This document shows positions 22,573-60,047 of a stretch of DNA of 64,000 nucleotides, in pieces (within the stretch, counting starts at the first letter, position 1; every line of letters begins with the position of its first letter). A model generated the notes under the pieces. That model saw only the letters and a program-made list of their open reading frames with translations. It was not told where the DNA came from and searched no databases. This DNA comes from Parus major (lineage: Eukaryota > Chordata > Aves > Passeriformes > Paridae), in contig NC_031783.1 in NCBI RefSeq assembly GCF_001522545.3, positions 4,975,580-5,039,579 of the forward strand, written 5' to 3'. The position numbers were made by a program, and so were the translations under genes.

Positions 22573-25500
22573 GTGCTGTTCGTGCAGCAGCCTTGTGGAT
22601 TTTTTCAGTGGGTAACTTTCAGGTTTTGATCACCAGAGAGTCTTCCAGTTCCCAGTTTTTCTACCTTGCCATTAATTCAGCAGAGTTCTTTGGCTCATTC
22701 CCAACTCTAGTTTTTGTGAATGGGCCCAGTGAAGTAAAAGGGACCACTCGAGAAACATGTATCTTGCTGAATCAGATTGGCACTAGTTTCTTTCTCCATC
22801 TGGAGCCCAAAAATAATGTTCTAAACATACTAGAGAATTTAGTAACAGAGTCTTTTTAACACTGTGTACATATCTGTGTTTCCTGAACTGTTTTGAAAAC
22901 TTCCCAACTGCTGTTCCTTTTTACCTATTGCCTGAATAAACAGAAAATAATAGGACTTTTGTATAGTAGAATTGCACAGCAATTCCTCCATCCCTTTCCT
23001 TCTGAATGTGAAGTTCTCATGTTTAATGGGAATTAAAGCAGTTGACATGAAGAGCAGAGGGGGTGATCCCCTGTCCCTGGGTCAGTGTGAGTTACAGCAG
23101 TGAATGATTAGTGAGTAGTGCAGGTGCAGTTCAGGTGTGCCCTGCACATGTGCAACCTCTGACTTTTTCAAACTCAACATCTGCCCACCAAATGAAATCC
23201 CTGCAGTTAGTGGTTTTGATTGTGCTGAATTCCACTCTGTTCATGAGCCTTTTAACTTCTATCACAAAAGAAAAACTGCCTCTCTACATGGAGCATAAAG
23301 TTACTGGATATGCTAGGATGGGAAGCAGCTTTCTGGCCAGCCACAGGCTGGAAAGATGCAGTGTGCTGGCTTTCTCACAAAGCTAAGCAATCCCAGTTGT
23401 CCTTTTAATTTTGTTTTGCCCTTCATGGTAATCCTCTTTGGCCAAATAAGATCCTTATCCTACTGTCTGCAAATCATTTGCTCAGATTTTTGTAATTAAC
23501 TTGGGGTCAACATTTATATAGTCTTACTTTGTTTCCTTGCAGCTGCATGGAAATACTTTTTAATGTATTTTAAGGTGAACCTAGTGATTACTGCTCACAA
23601 TAGCTGCAGTTGATATGACACTCCAGCTTGTGCTATATTCCTTCTCCAGATACAACAAGCCCTTAAGAGAGGCATTGATTTCCCTCTTCATGCAGGTTTA
23701 GGATCCTGCTGTTGAGTCTTGTGGCACCTCTGTTTTTTGAAGGACTGAGACAAGTGCTGAGTATCCAGCATACTTTGCTCTCTGCTTTGTGATACTGATG
23801 TGTTTTGTTCCCATTTCTTGCAGACATGTATGACATTTAGGGTTTTGATATCTTGTCTCTACCCTGGAGCTGCTATTTCTGAATGCTGAATTCTTCTCAA
23901 GTACTGTAGCTGCATTGTTTGAACTGCTTTGTTTTTCTTAACAAAGTGTAGCAGAAAGCATCCCTGCTTTCTAGGATGTGAGGCAGGGGTCAAGGAGGGC
24001 TCTAGAGTTGCTTCTGGAGGAATTTGCCATCATTTGCAATGAAACACACTGATAAGAGTATTCCAGTGTTTTCCATAAAAACAAAATATCTTCGATACTA
24101 ACCATGTGCTTTTACTTGGTGTTGTGGACCAGCCTGGCCAGAATCTAATTCCCATTTTGTTTTCTATCACCATCATGTATTTCAAAAGGATGTTTGTAGC
24201 ATTGGTACACAACAATATACTAACAGTTGTTTCTGCTGAAGCTGGAGATTACACAATTCTTTACTGTTAGGAGGCAATGAGTGAGTCTTCCCTTGACAAC
24301 TGCAAATCAGAGCAGAATGTGATGTGCCACATCCTTTCTGATGACAGACTGTTCAGATAGATTTCATTACCACTATTCTCTTGATTAAATCAAATGCAAG
24401 TCCATGGGGTTTTTGCTACAGCTCCCACTTTTGTGAACTGCACAGTTTTAATACATCTTAGATAAATTTTTCATAATTATAGTTGCTTCAAATCACTGAC
24501 ATGGGACTGCTAAGTTTTTTGCCCTGCAACAGGACTTAGTCATTGTCATCATCTTTGTGCATCCAGCCTTCCAGGCAGGGTAGTTGTAGGTATGGAGGGA
24601 TGAAAGCAGCCATACAGAACAGCAAGAATTTAGGCTCTGTCCAGGAAGTGGCAGTTTGGTGTTAAGCCATTTGATGCAAGGGTTAAAGCAAAAGAAATCC
24701 ACTACAAATAAAAGTTTACAGCAGAGTTGTTGTCACTCTGCAGGATGTTTCCAAGCAGTTGGACGTGACATGACTCAGCATGATGGGCACTGTGCTGACT
24801 GGAGTCTCTAGATGATGTTGCTGTATAACTTGTTAGCACTTTGCAGCACAAAGTACTTTTCATCCAGCTTCATTTGGTTTAATGAGTTTAGCCTCACATC
24901 ATCCAAGGGTACGTTCAGCAGAGGCACAAGAACCTCAGTCTTCCTTAGGAGTTGTAATCCTGATTATTACTACACTGAATAAGTGTAATAATAAATCACT
25001 GACACAGTGAATTGCTCTTCTATTAAGCACCTATAGTTTTTCTCAGTCCTCCCCCCTCTTCTCTGTGATGTGTATGTGCATTAACCATCTGTCTGAAAAG
25101 GATTGTGGCACTTTCTGTGGTAAATTATCTGGCTAACAGGTTCAGTTTAGAGACACCAGTTTGTTCTAATGACTAGTAACCAGTACAGGCCAGTTAAAAT
25201 GTGTTGTTTACAGTCTGTATGTAATTAATAACTGATTTTAAATAATGAAGAAGGTGAGGGATGAGGTTCAGTTCTTATTTTGGATCAAATCAACTGATTG
25301 TTACGGGATCTGTCTTACAAATAACTGCAGTCTGGCCTCCTTTCTTGACAGTTGCTCACAGTACTCACATGAGGTTCCAGGCTACAGTCTCCAGCAAAGG
25401 AGAAGGCAACCAGAACAGGATGAACCATGCTGGATTCTCTTCCTTGTTGGTGTTAGTGGCATTTTGATTGTCAGCTTGTCTGGATGCTGGTCAATTGTCT

Positions 25501-26849
25501 ATTTTGTGTAGAAACGCTCTGGGAAACAACATGGTGACTTTAAAACTTGTGCTTCTGCAATGGGTGTAAATGGTTTGTGTGGATGTTGGTGTGTAAATGA
25601 CCTGGGCCAGGTAGTGTTACAAGGGAGACACTGCAGAGTGTGTCTGCTCTGCCTGAACAGCTTTGTCCCTCGCTGTTCCTGTGTTAGCACAATGACCATC
25701 AAACCATCCACCCCAACCGAACCAGTATTGCTGCTGTGGCTGCTCTGAGAGAAGGGGCAGAAGGAAGTGTGGTGCTGCAGGAGCAGCACATGCTCAAGTC
25801 ACTCAGTTGCCAGGGACATTATCTGCCTCCTGTAAGCATCACATCTTCCATCTTTGTCCCTTGCTGCTGCTGTCTGTCCTTGCTTCTGCCTGCCTCGGGC
25901 CCTTCCTTGCACCCGACTCCGCTCGTTCTGAGCCAGCAGCAAAGTCTGGGGCTTGCTCTGGCTGCTCCCTCGTCTGCCCCCTTGCAGGTGGGGTGCAACA
26001 CTGAACCCTGTGCTGAGGCAGCATCCTGCCCAAGTGTTGCATCCCAAAGCTGGAGCCTGCAGAGCCTGAAGTGGGAGCCCAGCTTGGATCTCGTGCCTGG
26101 CTCCCTGCTGCACTGCAGCCCTGCCTGTTGGGGGGCACAAGCTCCCCCTCCTCTCCTTTAGCTGTTTTAATGCTCTGATTACTGAAGTGGGTAAGTCACC
26201 ACCTCGCTTGTAATAATTACAGATTTCCTCTGTGATTTTTCACTCGTCGGTTGCCACAGCAACTGTGCAGTGGCTCTGCTGAAATGCTGTCACAGGGATT
26301 TAAATCTGAAGCGGCTCAGCCTCTCTGCGTTCTGGCGCATCTTCCCTCTTGCCCCCCCGGCACCATGGCAACCTGGCGATGGTAGCCCAGCCTCGGCCAT
26401 GGCACCCTGTGCTGCTTTTCCCTGCATCCCTGTGCCTGAAGGGATACTGCTGGTGTTTTGTGGGTGTCCACATCCCCCCATTGCCATCAGGAGCAGTGTG
26501 CAGCGGGAGGTGCCGCTGGGATGCGTGCTGCCTGCCGTGCTGCCTGAGCACCACCTGAAGGGAATGAACCAAACCAAGGTTATTTTGTGACAGTGCTGTG
26601 CCTGGGTGTCACCCTCAGGATATTTGCAAGCCAGAGTAAAAATAAGGGGTTTAGGGACAAAGCCTGTTCTTCAGCTTCCACAATTGTTGGAAAGTAGGGA
26701 GCCATTTCAAACCTTAACACAGTCTGGCTCTGCGTCTCAGAATTTGTTTTCAGAAAGCTGCCGAGGAGGCTTTCGGATGAACCCGGACGCCCACATTCCA
26801 GAGACAGATGCTCTCAGGTCTGAGGCGAGTCGGGTGTTCCTCTCTGCTG

Positions 26850-27260
26850 GCTTTGGCTGAGCACAGGCTGTAGCTGCCAGGAGCTGGTTCCATTAACCTC
26901 CATTAACTGGGGCATCCCCCCAGCCGAGCTGCGGGGCTGCGGCGCAGGACTTCCTCTGGGTGATGCCTGTCCCCGCTGCGCGGCTGCTGGAAGGAGCTGG
27001 CAGCGATGGCATTCCTCACCAGCACAACCAGCAGCAGCCTGCGCTGAAGGGAGGCACACAGTGAATCGGGGAGCAGCATTTCCAACCCAGGAGCTGGCTG
27101 TGGGGAGCCTGGGAGCAGCACTTCCAACGGGAGAGCTGGAGTTTGCGTCCGAGTCCTGTAAGTGCCTTTGCCGTGTGCCCGCGGGCGGTGGGGTGGGCAC
27201 AGCAGCCGGCCTCGCTGCACACTGTGCCCAGAGGGGAACGCGGGGATTTGTGTTCGAGCA
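26850..27260 (+). promoter_or_regulatory. GC-rich patch, possible alternative promoter in ABAT intron 1
   Basis: A CpG-containing GC-rich stretch inside AT-rich intron, much weaker than the 13 kb island. It has a divergent tandem repeat (GGGAGCAGCA, then T or C, then TTCCAAC) at about 27069-27130 and a near-consensus donor GTAAGT at 27158. It could be an alternative ABAT first exon or just GC-rich repeat. No direct evidence of transcription. Confidence 0.25.
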
Positions 27261-27905
27261 GCTGTGTGTGTGTGTTGTTACAGTGTCCCTGCCACTGATA
27301 CACAGGGATGGCTGCTCCTGGTTTGTTTTCTGGACCCCTTGTACAACAAATCTCCTGCATGGCTCTGCTTTTCCATGTCCTCAGCTGGAATGGGGGTCAC
27401 CTTGAAAAACCAGAGCTCTTGCCCTGGCTTAAGATGTTTCCCTTGGTTTGGTGCAGGCTGTCTCCAAGTGAGCTATTTTATGCCTTATGACACAGGAAAA
27501 TAAATTGTTCTTTTATTTGATGCTATTTATCTATCTGTTTCCCTGATCTCTGAGGAGGCAGCAGTAAGATGCTAGGAATAAAATCTTACAAGGAATATAA
27601 CTGAATTTCATTGGAAATACCACTTGAGGGTATTTTGCAATACTTTAATTTTTTCAAAACTACAAAATGCTTGTGGAGCAACTAATCTGGAAAGCACGGC
27701 TGTGCCGTAATTTGTTTAATCCATTGTGAGCTGGGCTGTTTTGGTCCAGGAAATGTGTGGAAATGCAGAGGCATGGTTTGGATATATATTGCTATCTGCA
27801 TTTAAAATAATGGATTTAAAATATGCTTGAAGAGATGTTTTTATATGTACCTTGCTTGTAAAGTTCACTGAAATATCAATGTGCAGGTTTTTTGAGGGGG
27901 AACTG

Positions 27906-27940
27906 CTAAAAAATTCCTAAAAAAGATTAGAATTTTTTAG
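27906..27940. repeat. 11-bp inverted repeat
   Basis: Arms CTAAAAAATTC (27906-27916) and GAATTTTTTAG (27930-27940) are exact reverse complements around a 13-bp spacer. AT-rich and possibly chance. Confidence 0.8.
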
Positions 27941-29050
27941 CTAATGTAAGTTTAGTTGTGCTTGTTTTTTATCATCATTTATGTACCATTATGCCATTTA
28001 TGTAGGTATTGTTGGCTTTGCATCTGGAACTTGCCCAATTTCTTGCAGATGCTTGTTTCAATTCCATTTTTTTCTTTTCCTGAGACAATGTACTCCTTTC
28101 ACAGGGAAGGTATCGGCACATCTCATCCTGCCTTAGCTGTGCCAACAGTTCTTGGATCAAAAATGAGCTGCTCAGAAGTTTAGTGGGTCACCTGGATCCT
28201 AGTGTGCCATCATCACAACATTCCTACCTGTTCTTATTTGCTGGTTTAGGGACCAGGAGTCTTTCCTTGGCCCAGTATTTTTTAGAGAGAGGTTAAACAG
28301 AGACAAGGGCAGAAAGATTTTATTTTAAGAAAAAATAAAATCATGTATTCATATCCAGCAACCAAACCCTGCTTAGCGGGCACCTGAGGAGGAGAACCTG
28401 GACACATGAGTGTAGTGAGACTTTAGGCTGTAAATGAGTTTTAAAACTTGATGGAAGGACTGAACCTGTTGTGGCTTCGCTGCTGGTTCAGCCCTGACCT
28501 GAGTGCAGGTGCCATGAAGCAGGTAGGGATTGTCATGTCCTTATGGATCCTGGACAGTACTCCCAAGTTGTAGGTGTGAGGTTTTCATCTTGTGCAGTGC
28601 AGCTTGGCTTGTGCTTTTGCTGCAGTGCTCACAGCAGACTGACTTGAATGCCAGCTGCATGTGGAGAAAGAGAGGGGAGCTGTGCAAAAAAAAACTGGTT
28701 TATTTTGCTTTTGTGTGCAATATTTACTGTTCTGTCAAGACTTGAAGGACAAAACAGTCTCTCCATTTCTGTTCTTCTGAAGACTCGTGGGACTGTCCAG
28801 TGCTGTTGTTGTTGATAAATAAATAAGCAACCCTGAATAACCGACACTTGAGCTTTACTTGTAGCTATGACAACTGTGTCCTTGACAACTTAAGTACAAT
28901 CATGGAGTTTTCAATTACATCCTGTTCTACACAAAGCCATTAAGATTAATAGAGGCATAAACAGCCTGTCAGCTTGTGAAGTGGTTTTTGGCAAGATCCA
29001 TGTAGGTGGTAGATACACGTTTCCATGTGCAGAAAAACACCAGGTGTTCC

Positions 29051-29087
29051 TGGTGGGAATTGCCTTGGTGGGAATTGCCTTGGTGGG
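29051..29087. repeat. 15-bp tandem repeat, about 2.5 copies
   Basis: Unit TGGTGGGAATTGCCT at 29051-29065 and 29066-29080, then a partial copy TGGTGGG. Confidence 0.95.
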
Positions 29088-32000
29088 CTCTGCAGGCACA
29101 GGCTGGCCAGGCCTTGGGGACAACCACACTTTGCTCTTTTTGGGCCACAGAAGTGTTGAGCTTCAAAGTGCTCAAGGCTCTCCTTTGTCTGGGTCCTGCA
29201 GACCCAGCACCCCTCTTTCAGAGTGTCCCTCTCTGTCCTGACCCTGCTGTGTGGGGTGCTTGTAACCACCTTCACTTTTGGAGTACGAGGCTGTGGCCTT
29301 TGGTTGACCAAGGTGGGGGATGAGCAGCTTCTTTTTCTTTGCTGTGCCCTCTCATGAAGATGCTGCCTTTGTACTGTTTTTGAACCTGAGGGTTCCAGCA
29401 CTGTTTTGTGCTGAGTTTGTATAGACACTTAATGAAAAAATCTAATGCCAGCCTTTTATGAACACTAGATGTAAATTTTCTTGCAACTTCCTCTTAACAG
29501 GACTTTTCAATTCTATTCTATTTCATTTGAGATAACTTTAACCTAGCTCTGACTGAATTTCTAAATTCTTGGTTTTACTCTTACAGACTTCTCCTGCAAA
29601 TCCTGTTGTAAGCTAATCCAAATTTGTTTCAGAACTATATTTTGGGATAAAACCCCAGGTGAAGTAAAAGGGCGTGTTGTGTTTCATTGTGTGCACTCAG
29701 GCTTTCATAAATACATAGTCTATACTGAACTCTTACCTCTGCTCCTGGGACCAAGTGAACTGCAGTTAAATACATCAACATGCTGCCAGGCCTCTTTATT
29801 TACATTGTTGTTTACTACATTTAGAGTGGCTAAAGCAGCAAGTCAGGATTTCTAACATCACCCTGTGCTCTGTCAATAACTGGTGAACTCATTCAGTTGT
29901 TTCCTGTTTTGATCTGCTGGATGTGGACTCCCCAAAGGAGGGTGAGGCTGTGCATTTTCAAACAGAAAGTGCTGTGTTGGATCTTTTTTATGCAGATACC
30001 ATGATGGCATTACATTACCTGATTCTTCCTCAAATGCAGACTAAGGAAGAACATGTTTATGTTTAATGGATGACAGCCTTGACTGTCTTCTACCTTGCCC
30101 TTACTGACATTTGTGAAATTGTGGGGCTGTTCCAGAGTCTAGGATCTCCTTGAGCTGTTCATAGAAGTAAAATAGCTCAGCTAAATCACCTCTGTCATTA
30201 AAAATGCTTGTTCATGAACAGCACAAACCAGGAGATTTGCACCCCTTTAACAAGTCCAGGATGGACCTGGGTCCAGCCTGACTTTCCACCGTTATCCTTT
30301 TTAGTCTTAGGAGCCACAGCTGACTTGGCTTCTCAATTTGCAGTTCCTTCTACCACTAAAGGACAGATGCAGAAGGAGCAGTGTGAAAGCAGGCTGAGCT
30401 GTGAAATACAGACCTCGGAGGGACTCCCTCCTTGCAGCCTGTCTGTGCCAGGGAGGGAAGGGAGGGCTGGCGTTTGGGCGCAGTGCTGGTGCTGTGTGAG
30501 CTCTGCAGCTTCTGGCCCCAGCAGCAGCCCCTGTGCAGCTCACAGGGTGTGAGCCTGGTGCTAGGTTCACATCCAGGTGCAGCCAAACAAACAGGACTAA
30601 GAGATAGTTAGAGATGCTTGAAATTTCACAATTAGCACCTATCATGACTATACTCTTGCTGTGCAGCCTTGGACAGTCAACCAAAGGAAAACAGTAAAAA
30701 AAGGAATGAATTTGCCTTTAGGTCCCTCCCAGCTCCCCAGATCCACTTTTTGGAAAGCTTGTGAAGTAACTGCCCAATGCAGCTTGTGCTACTGTTTCTA
30801 AACCACTTAATTGTTCGTGTTAAATGGGTTTGGAGCCGCTGAGGGACAGATGAATGTGCCCCCATGAATTTCAAGCAGGTTTCTGTGTCTTTGGCAGAGT
30901 TGCAAGAAAGAGATGCAAGTTTGCAGAGCTGACTTCTCCTCCCATCCTGCTGGGTCTCAGTTTTACCTTTACACCTCCCCAGAGGATGTTTTCCAGGGCA
31001 GGTTCTTGAGCTGCAGCCTGGTACACGGTATCATGCTGCATTAGCTTCTCTGCTAGGGACTGAGATTGCTGCACCAGCTCCTAGTTTGTCTATTTTTACT
31101 CTTGTACCTGGATCAAACCCCCGCTTTTTAAAACTTTTTTCAGGGTTTCCCCCCCAAGAAACACAATTTTGTTCACTCATAGTAGCAGTACTTCTTTCTG
31201 TGTTTCCAGTATGCTGCTGCTGTTGTCTGTAGTAACTAGTTTTATCTGTCAGAAGTAATTACTTGGAACAGAAATGTAGCAGCTGCTGTTTAAAAAAAAT
31301 ACATCCAATTTCACAGCACGCATTTAAAAAATCCACATACACTTATGTTTCATCTGTGTAATAAACTGGACTGAGATTCCACTTTGAAAATGAAAATAAT
31401 TTTTGTTACTAGAAGAATGTGGCTGTGACTTAAAGACATGAAGTGGTAAACACAGTTTATGTAACACAGAATTACAGACAAAATTATGCAAGTGTATTTT
31501 GAAAATTCAGGTACTGAGATTGACTTCAGAATAGCAGTTCTGTGGAGTCATCTGCACCAATGGCCTACTTCAGCTCAGACAGTTGCCAGTAGAGAAAAAT
31601 GTTTAGGGAAGACTTAGGAATCTTTCTCTGGAAGGGTGTCACATCCTGGTGGTCTGATGGTCCTTCCCATCCCTTTTCCTGTCAGATCTCTGAAATTGGT
31701 GGCTGTTTTTTGCCTGGATTTCAGGAATTTGTGTGTCTGCAGTGGCAGCAGCAGCGGTGCTGGAGCGTGGCACTGCTGCGGCTCTGACATGTGCAGGAGA
31801 GCTGATTTCTGCTGGATTGCAAACTCTGCTGCTTGCAGTGCTGGATCAGGCTGGGCTGGTGGGAATCGATCAGAAGATGGTTATGGAGGCAAAATTCAAT
31901 TGGTTATTGTGATAACCAAATAATGTGTGCTTAGACTGAGATACCAGTCACATCAGCTGATCTCCTGTGAGAGCTTGTGTGCATAATGGAGCTGGAAAAG

Positions 32001-33712
32001 ACGCTGGGTTTAGTTATACTCATATGTGATATTACATGATTTATTCTGACTCTGGAATAGAAAATGGTTAAACTTTTTATATAAGAACTGTCAAGGAAAA
32101 TTAGGGCTAAGCAACTTTATTTTTAAGCCTCATGCAGTAACTTTTTTAATACGAGTAGTTCAAAACGCCAGTATCATTTCCAATTATATTTTTCAGCCTC
32201 TAATGAATACTGTAGTTTAGCTATTAAAGGACTCAAGATAAACAGTAAGTATAGTTAGAAATAAATAACATTCTGGAAGCACACATAGGCATGGTTCACC
32301 TAGGGAAGGAAGAAGAAGAGAAACCTGGCACTGGTGGGCACAGCTGTGGAGAGTGACTGGGAGGTGTGTTTGATTTGTATGTGAAGAGGCATCTCATCCT
32401 TGTGGAGAAGAAAGGTTGGACAGCAAAACCCCAATGGGAGATGACTGAAGGGCATGAGAACAAGCAGTGAACCTTGGTGGGTTGCTGAGTATGCTTGCTT
32501 TCTCCTTTTATGGGTTCCTGCAAAGCTGTGTTTACATTTGAACAGCTTCCTAAAGACTCTGAAAAAGTAATATTTTGCAGAGGAAACTTATGGAGGGAAT
32601 TGGAGATTGGAGAAGTATAGACCAGATAAACAGCTCTGGGCAGAGAACATCAATCAAGGTGCTGGGCATTTTCTTACTGACTTAGGCTGGCATTTGTTTT
32701 TTGTTAGAAGGTGATCATGAGATAAGAAATCCATGCTGTTGGGATATTTCTTCACACATTGATTATGCAATGGTTAGCACAAGTAAAGAAAGAAACTGAG
32801 AGAGAAAACATAATGAATTAAACTAATCTTATCTTATAAGTGAAGTTACTCTTTTCTGAAAATATTAAGTAGTTTTTCTGAAAAACATTAAGTAGTTCTC
32901 TCTGTAGTTGTGACCCAAAGGCTTAGGAAGCTAATCTTGCTTTTTCAGTGTGTGCACAAGTGTTGTGCAAGTGTTTGCTCATCTTGGCACATTGCAAACT
33001 ACCTTGAATTTTAACTTAAATGAAGTGAAACCAAGTGCTATGTCAGTTGTCTGGGGAGACGTGGAGAATTAGTTTTGTTCCTGAGTCTGAATAGGTCTGT
33101 GAATTTATAAATCTCTGTAGGCAAAAAGTTTTTTTGTTTTATATATATTTTTAAAAGCTCAAGTGTGAAGGAGAACAAATAGTATTTTGCATAAAGACAA
33201 TACAAAAACTAAATTTCTGATATTTTAGTTCTGGGTAGGAGATACTTGCTATCATGGTAGCAATAGTTCAGCTGCTTCCCTGCATCTGGTCATGAACATC
33301 TGCTGGCATGTTTTATTGATGGCATAGGACTGATGGAAGCTGTGAAGTGTGATCTCTTTCTGCTGGAAGATAAGCTCTACTCTGGGTGTATTTGTTAAAT
33401 AGAATTTTTTCCAGGTTTATGGATAATAGTGACATTTTGTCTCTGGTCCACTGCTGCTCCATGGTCTGCATCCAGTGAGGTGCAAATGCCAGGCAAAGGG
33501 CTCCAGTGTCCTGCTCAGAACACAGGGGGCCATGCTGATAAGTGTGAGGTTTGAATTTAACCTGTCTCCTGGATAATAATTCAATGACCTGTTTTATCTA
33601 TTTCTGACTTCCAGCCAGGCTTTCTGCACAAGTGATCCAGAGTGAAAAGGGAGTCATGTTATCTTTCATGCTGCTTGACTTTCCAAGGTCATTTATACAT
33701 AACCAGCTGAGG

Positions 33713-34075
33713 CAGAACCACAGAGTGGCTGAGGTTGGGAGGGAGCTGAGGGCTGGCTGGTCCAGCCATCAGCTCAAGCAGTGACACCTAAAGCAGTCTG
33801 CTCTGGACCATTTGGGTTGTGGATATCTCCAGCATGGTGATTCCATGCCCTCTCTGGGCAACCTGCCGGGGGTTTTTCTGTGTTTGGGTGGAGCTCAGAG
33901 TATTTTAGTTTGTGCCCATTGCCTCTTACCCCACCTCTTGGCTTCTTGACATCTCTGAGAAGCTGCTGGCTCCTTCTTTACTCCCCCCCCATCAAGTATT
34001 TATTACACATTGATGGGATGCAACCTGAGCCTTCTTCAGGCTGGACAATCTCAGCTCTCATGTTCTCTCTTCACA
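33713..34075 (-). mobile_element. CR1 LINE fragment (antisense)
   Basis: About 360 bp resembling the reverse complement of the 3' end of avian CR1 LINEs. The diagnostic series is present in order: CACAGAGTGGCTGAGGTTGGGAGG, CAGCTCAAGCAGTGACACC, CTCTCTGGGCAACCTG, AGTTTGTGCCCATTGCCTCTT, and CTTCAGGCTGGACAATCTCAG, the last from the older distal part. Diverged, with small indels, and carries no reverse transcriptase frame. It lies in ABAT intron 1 near the first coding exon. Confidence 0.85.
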
Positions 34076-34660
34076 GAGTTGTGATTAATGGGTAAAAACT
34101 GGTTTTTCAGGGGATTGATTTTCTTTTATTTCCTAATGCCTGTCCTGCTGTCTTTTGTATTAGATGAGATTTTTCTCATAAACTTAGGTCATATCAAAAA
34201 CAACAGTTTGGCGTGAGAAACTGACTGGAAACGATTTTTCAAAAAGTTTAAAAAAGATTTTTAAAAGTTCAACACAGTATATATATACAGAGAAAGCAGA
34301 GAGGGAGAGCAAGGGAAAATAGGTACTGACCTTTACCCCCTGGCCCTGCTGAAGCTGTGACATAAACCTTTAGCCTGCAAGTCATTTGCCTTAGCAAGAC
34401 CAAGCCAAGAATCAGATGTGGGGCTCAATCCTGAGACTGCTCTGAACATCTGCATCAATCCATCAAACCATGCTTTCAGTGTCTTTGGATGGAAATTAGT
34501 GAAAGGGGGTGTTGAAATGAACAACACAGTAATAGTGGCTGCATCTCTAGGGACATGAATAAATGTTTTTTTCTTTTTTCTTTTTTTTTTTTCCTCCCCA
34601 GAACATCAACCAGAAAGAAATCTCTCAAGATTGAGTCTTTTTCAGTAAAGAAAAGATAAA

Positions 34661-60047
<25,387 letters not shown>

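Larger units (their letters stand above)
13298..34601 (+). other. ABAT: ABAT intron 1 (about 21 kb)
   Basis: From the CpG-island donor to the T/C-rich acceptor ending at 34601. I see no coding exon. Contents: inverted repeat at 14113-14145, 42-bp duplication at 20234-20314, 22-bp duplication at 22529-22572, GC-rich patch near 26.9-27.25 kb, small inverted repeat at 27906-27940, 15-bp tandem near 29051 and a CR1 fragment at 33713-34075. The long span before the first coding exon may hold enhancers or alternative first exons that I cannot identify by eye. Confidence 0.6.

Noticed and set aside
25736..26590. Several ORFs around 100-140 codons on both strands in ABAT intron 1.
   Set aside because: The local GC content is high, frames overlap on both strands, and no splice context or domain is visible.
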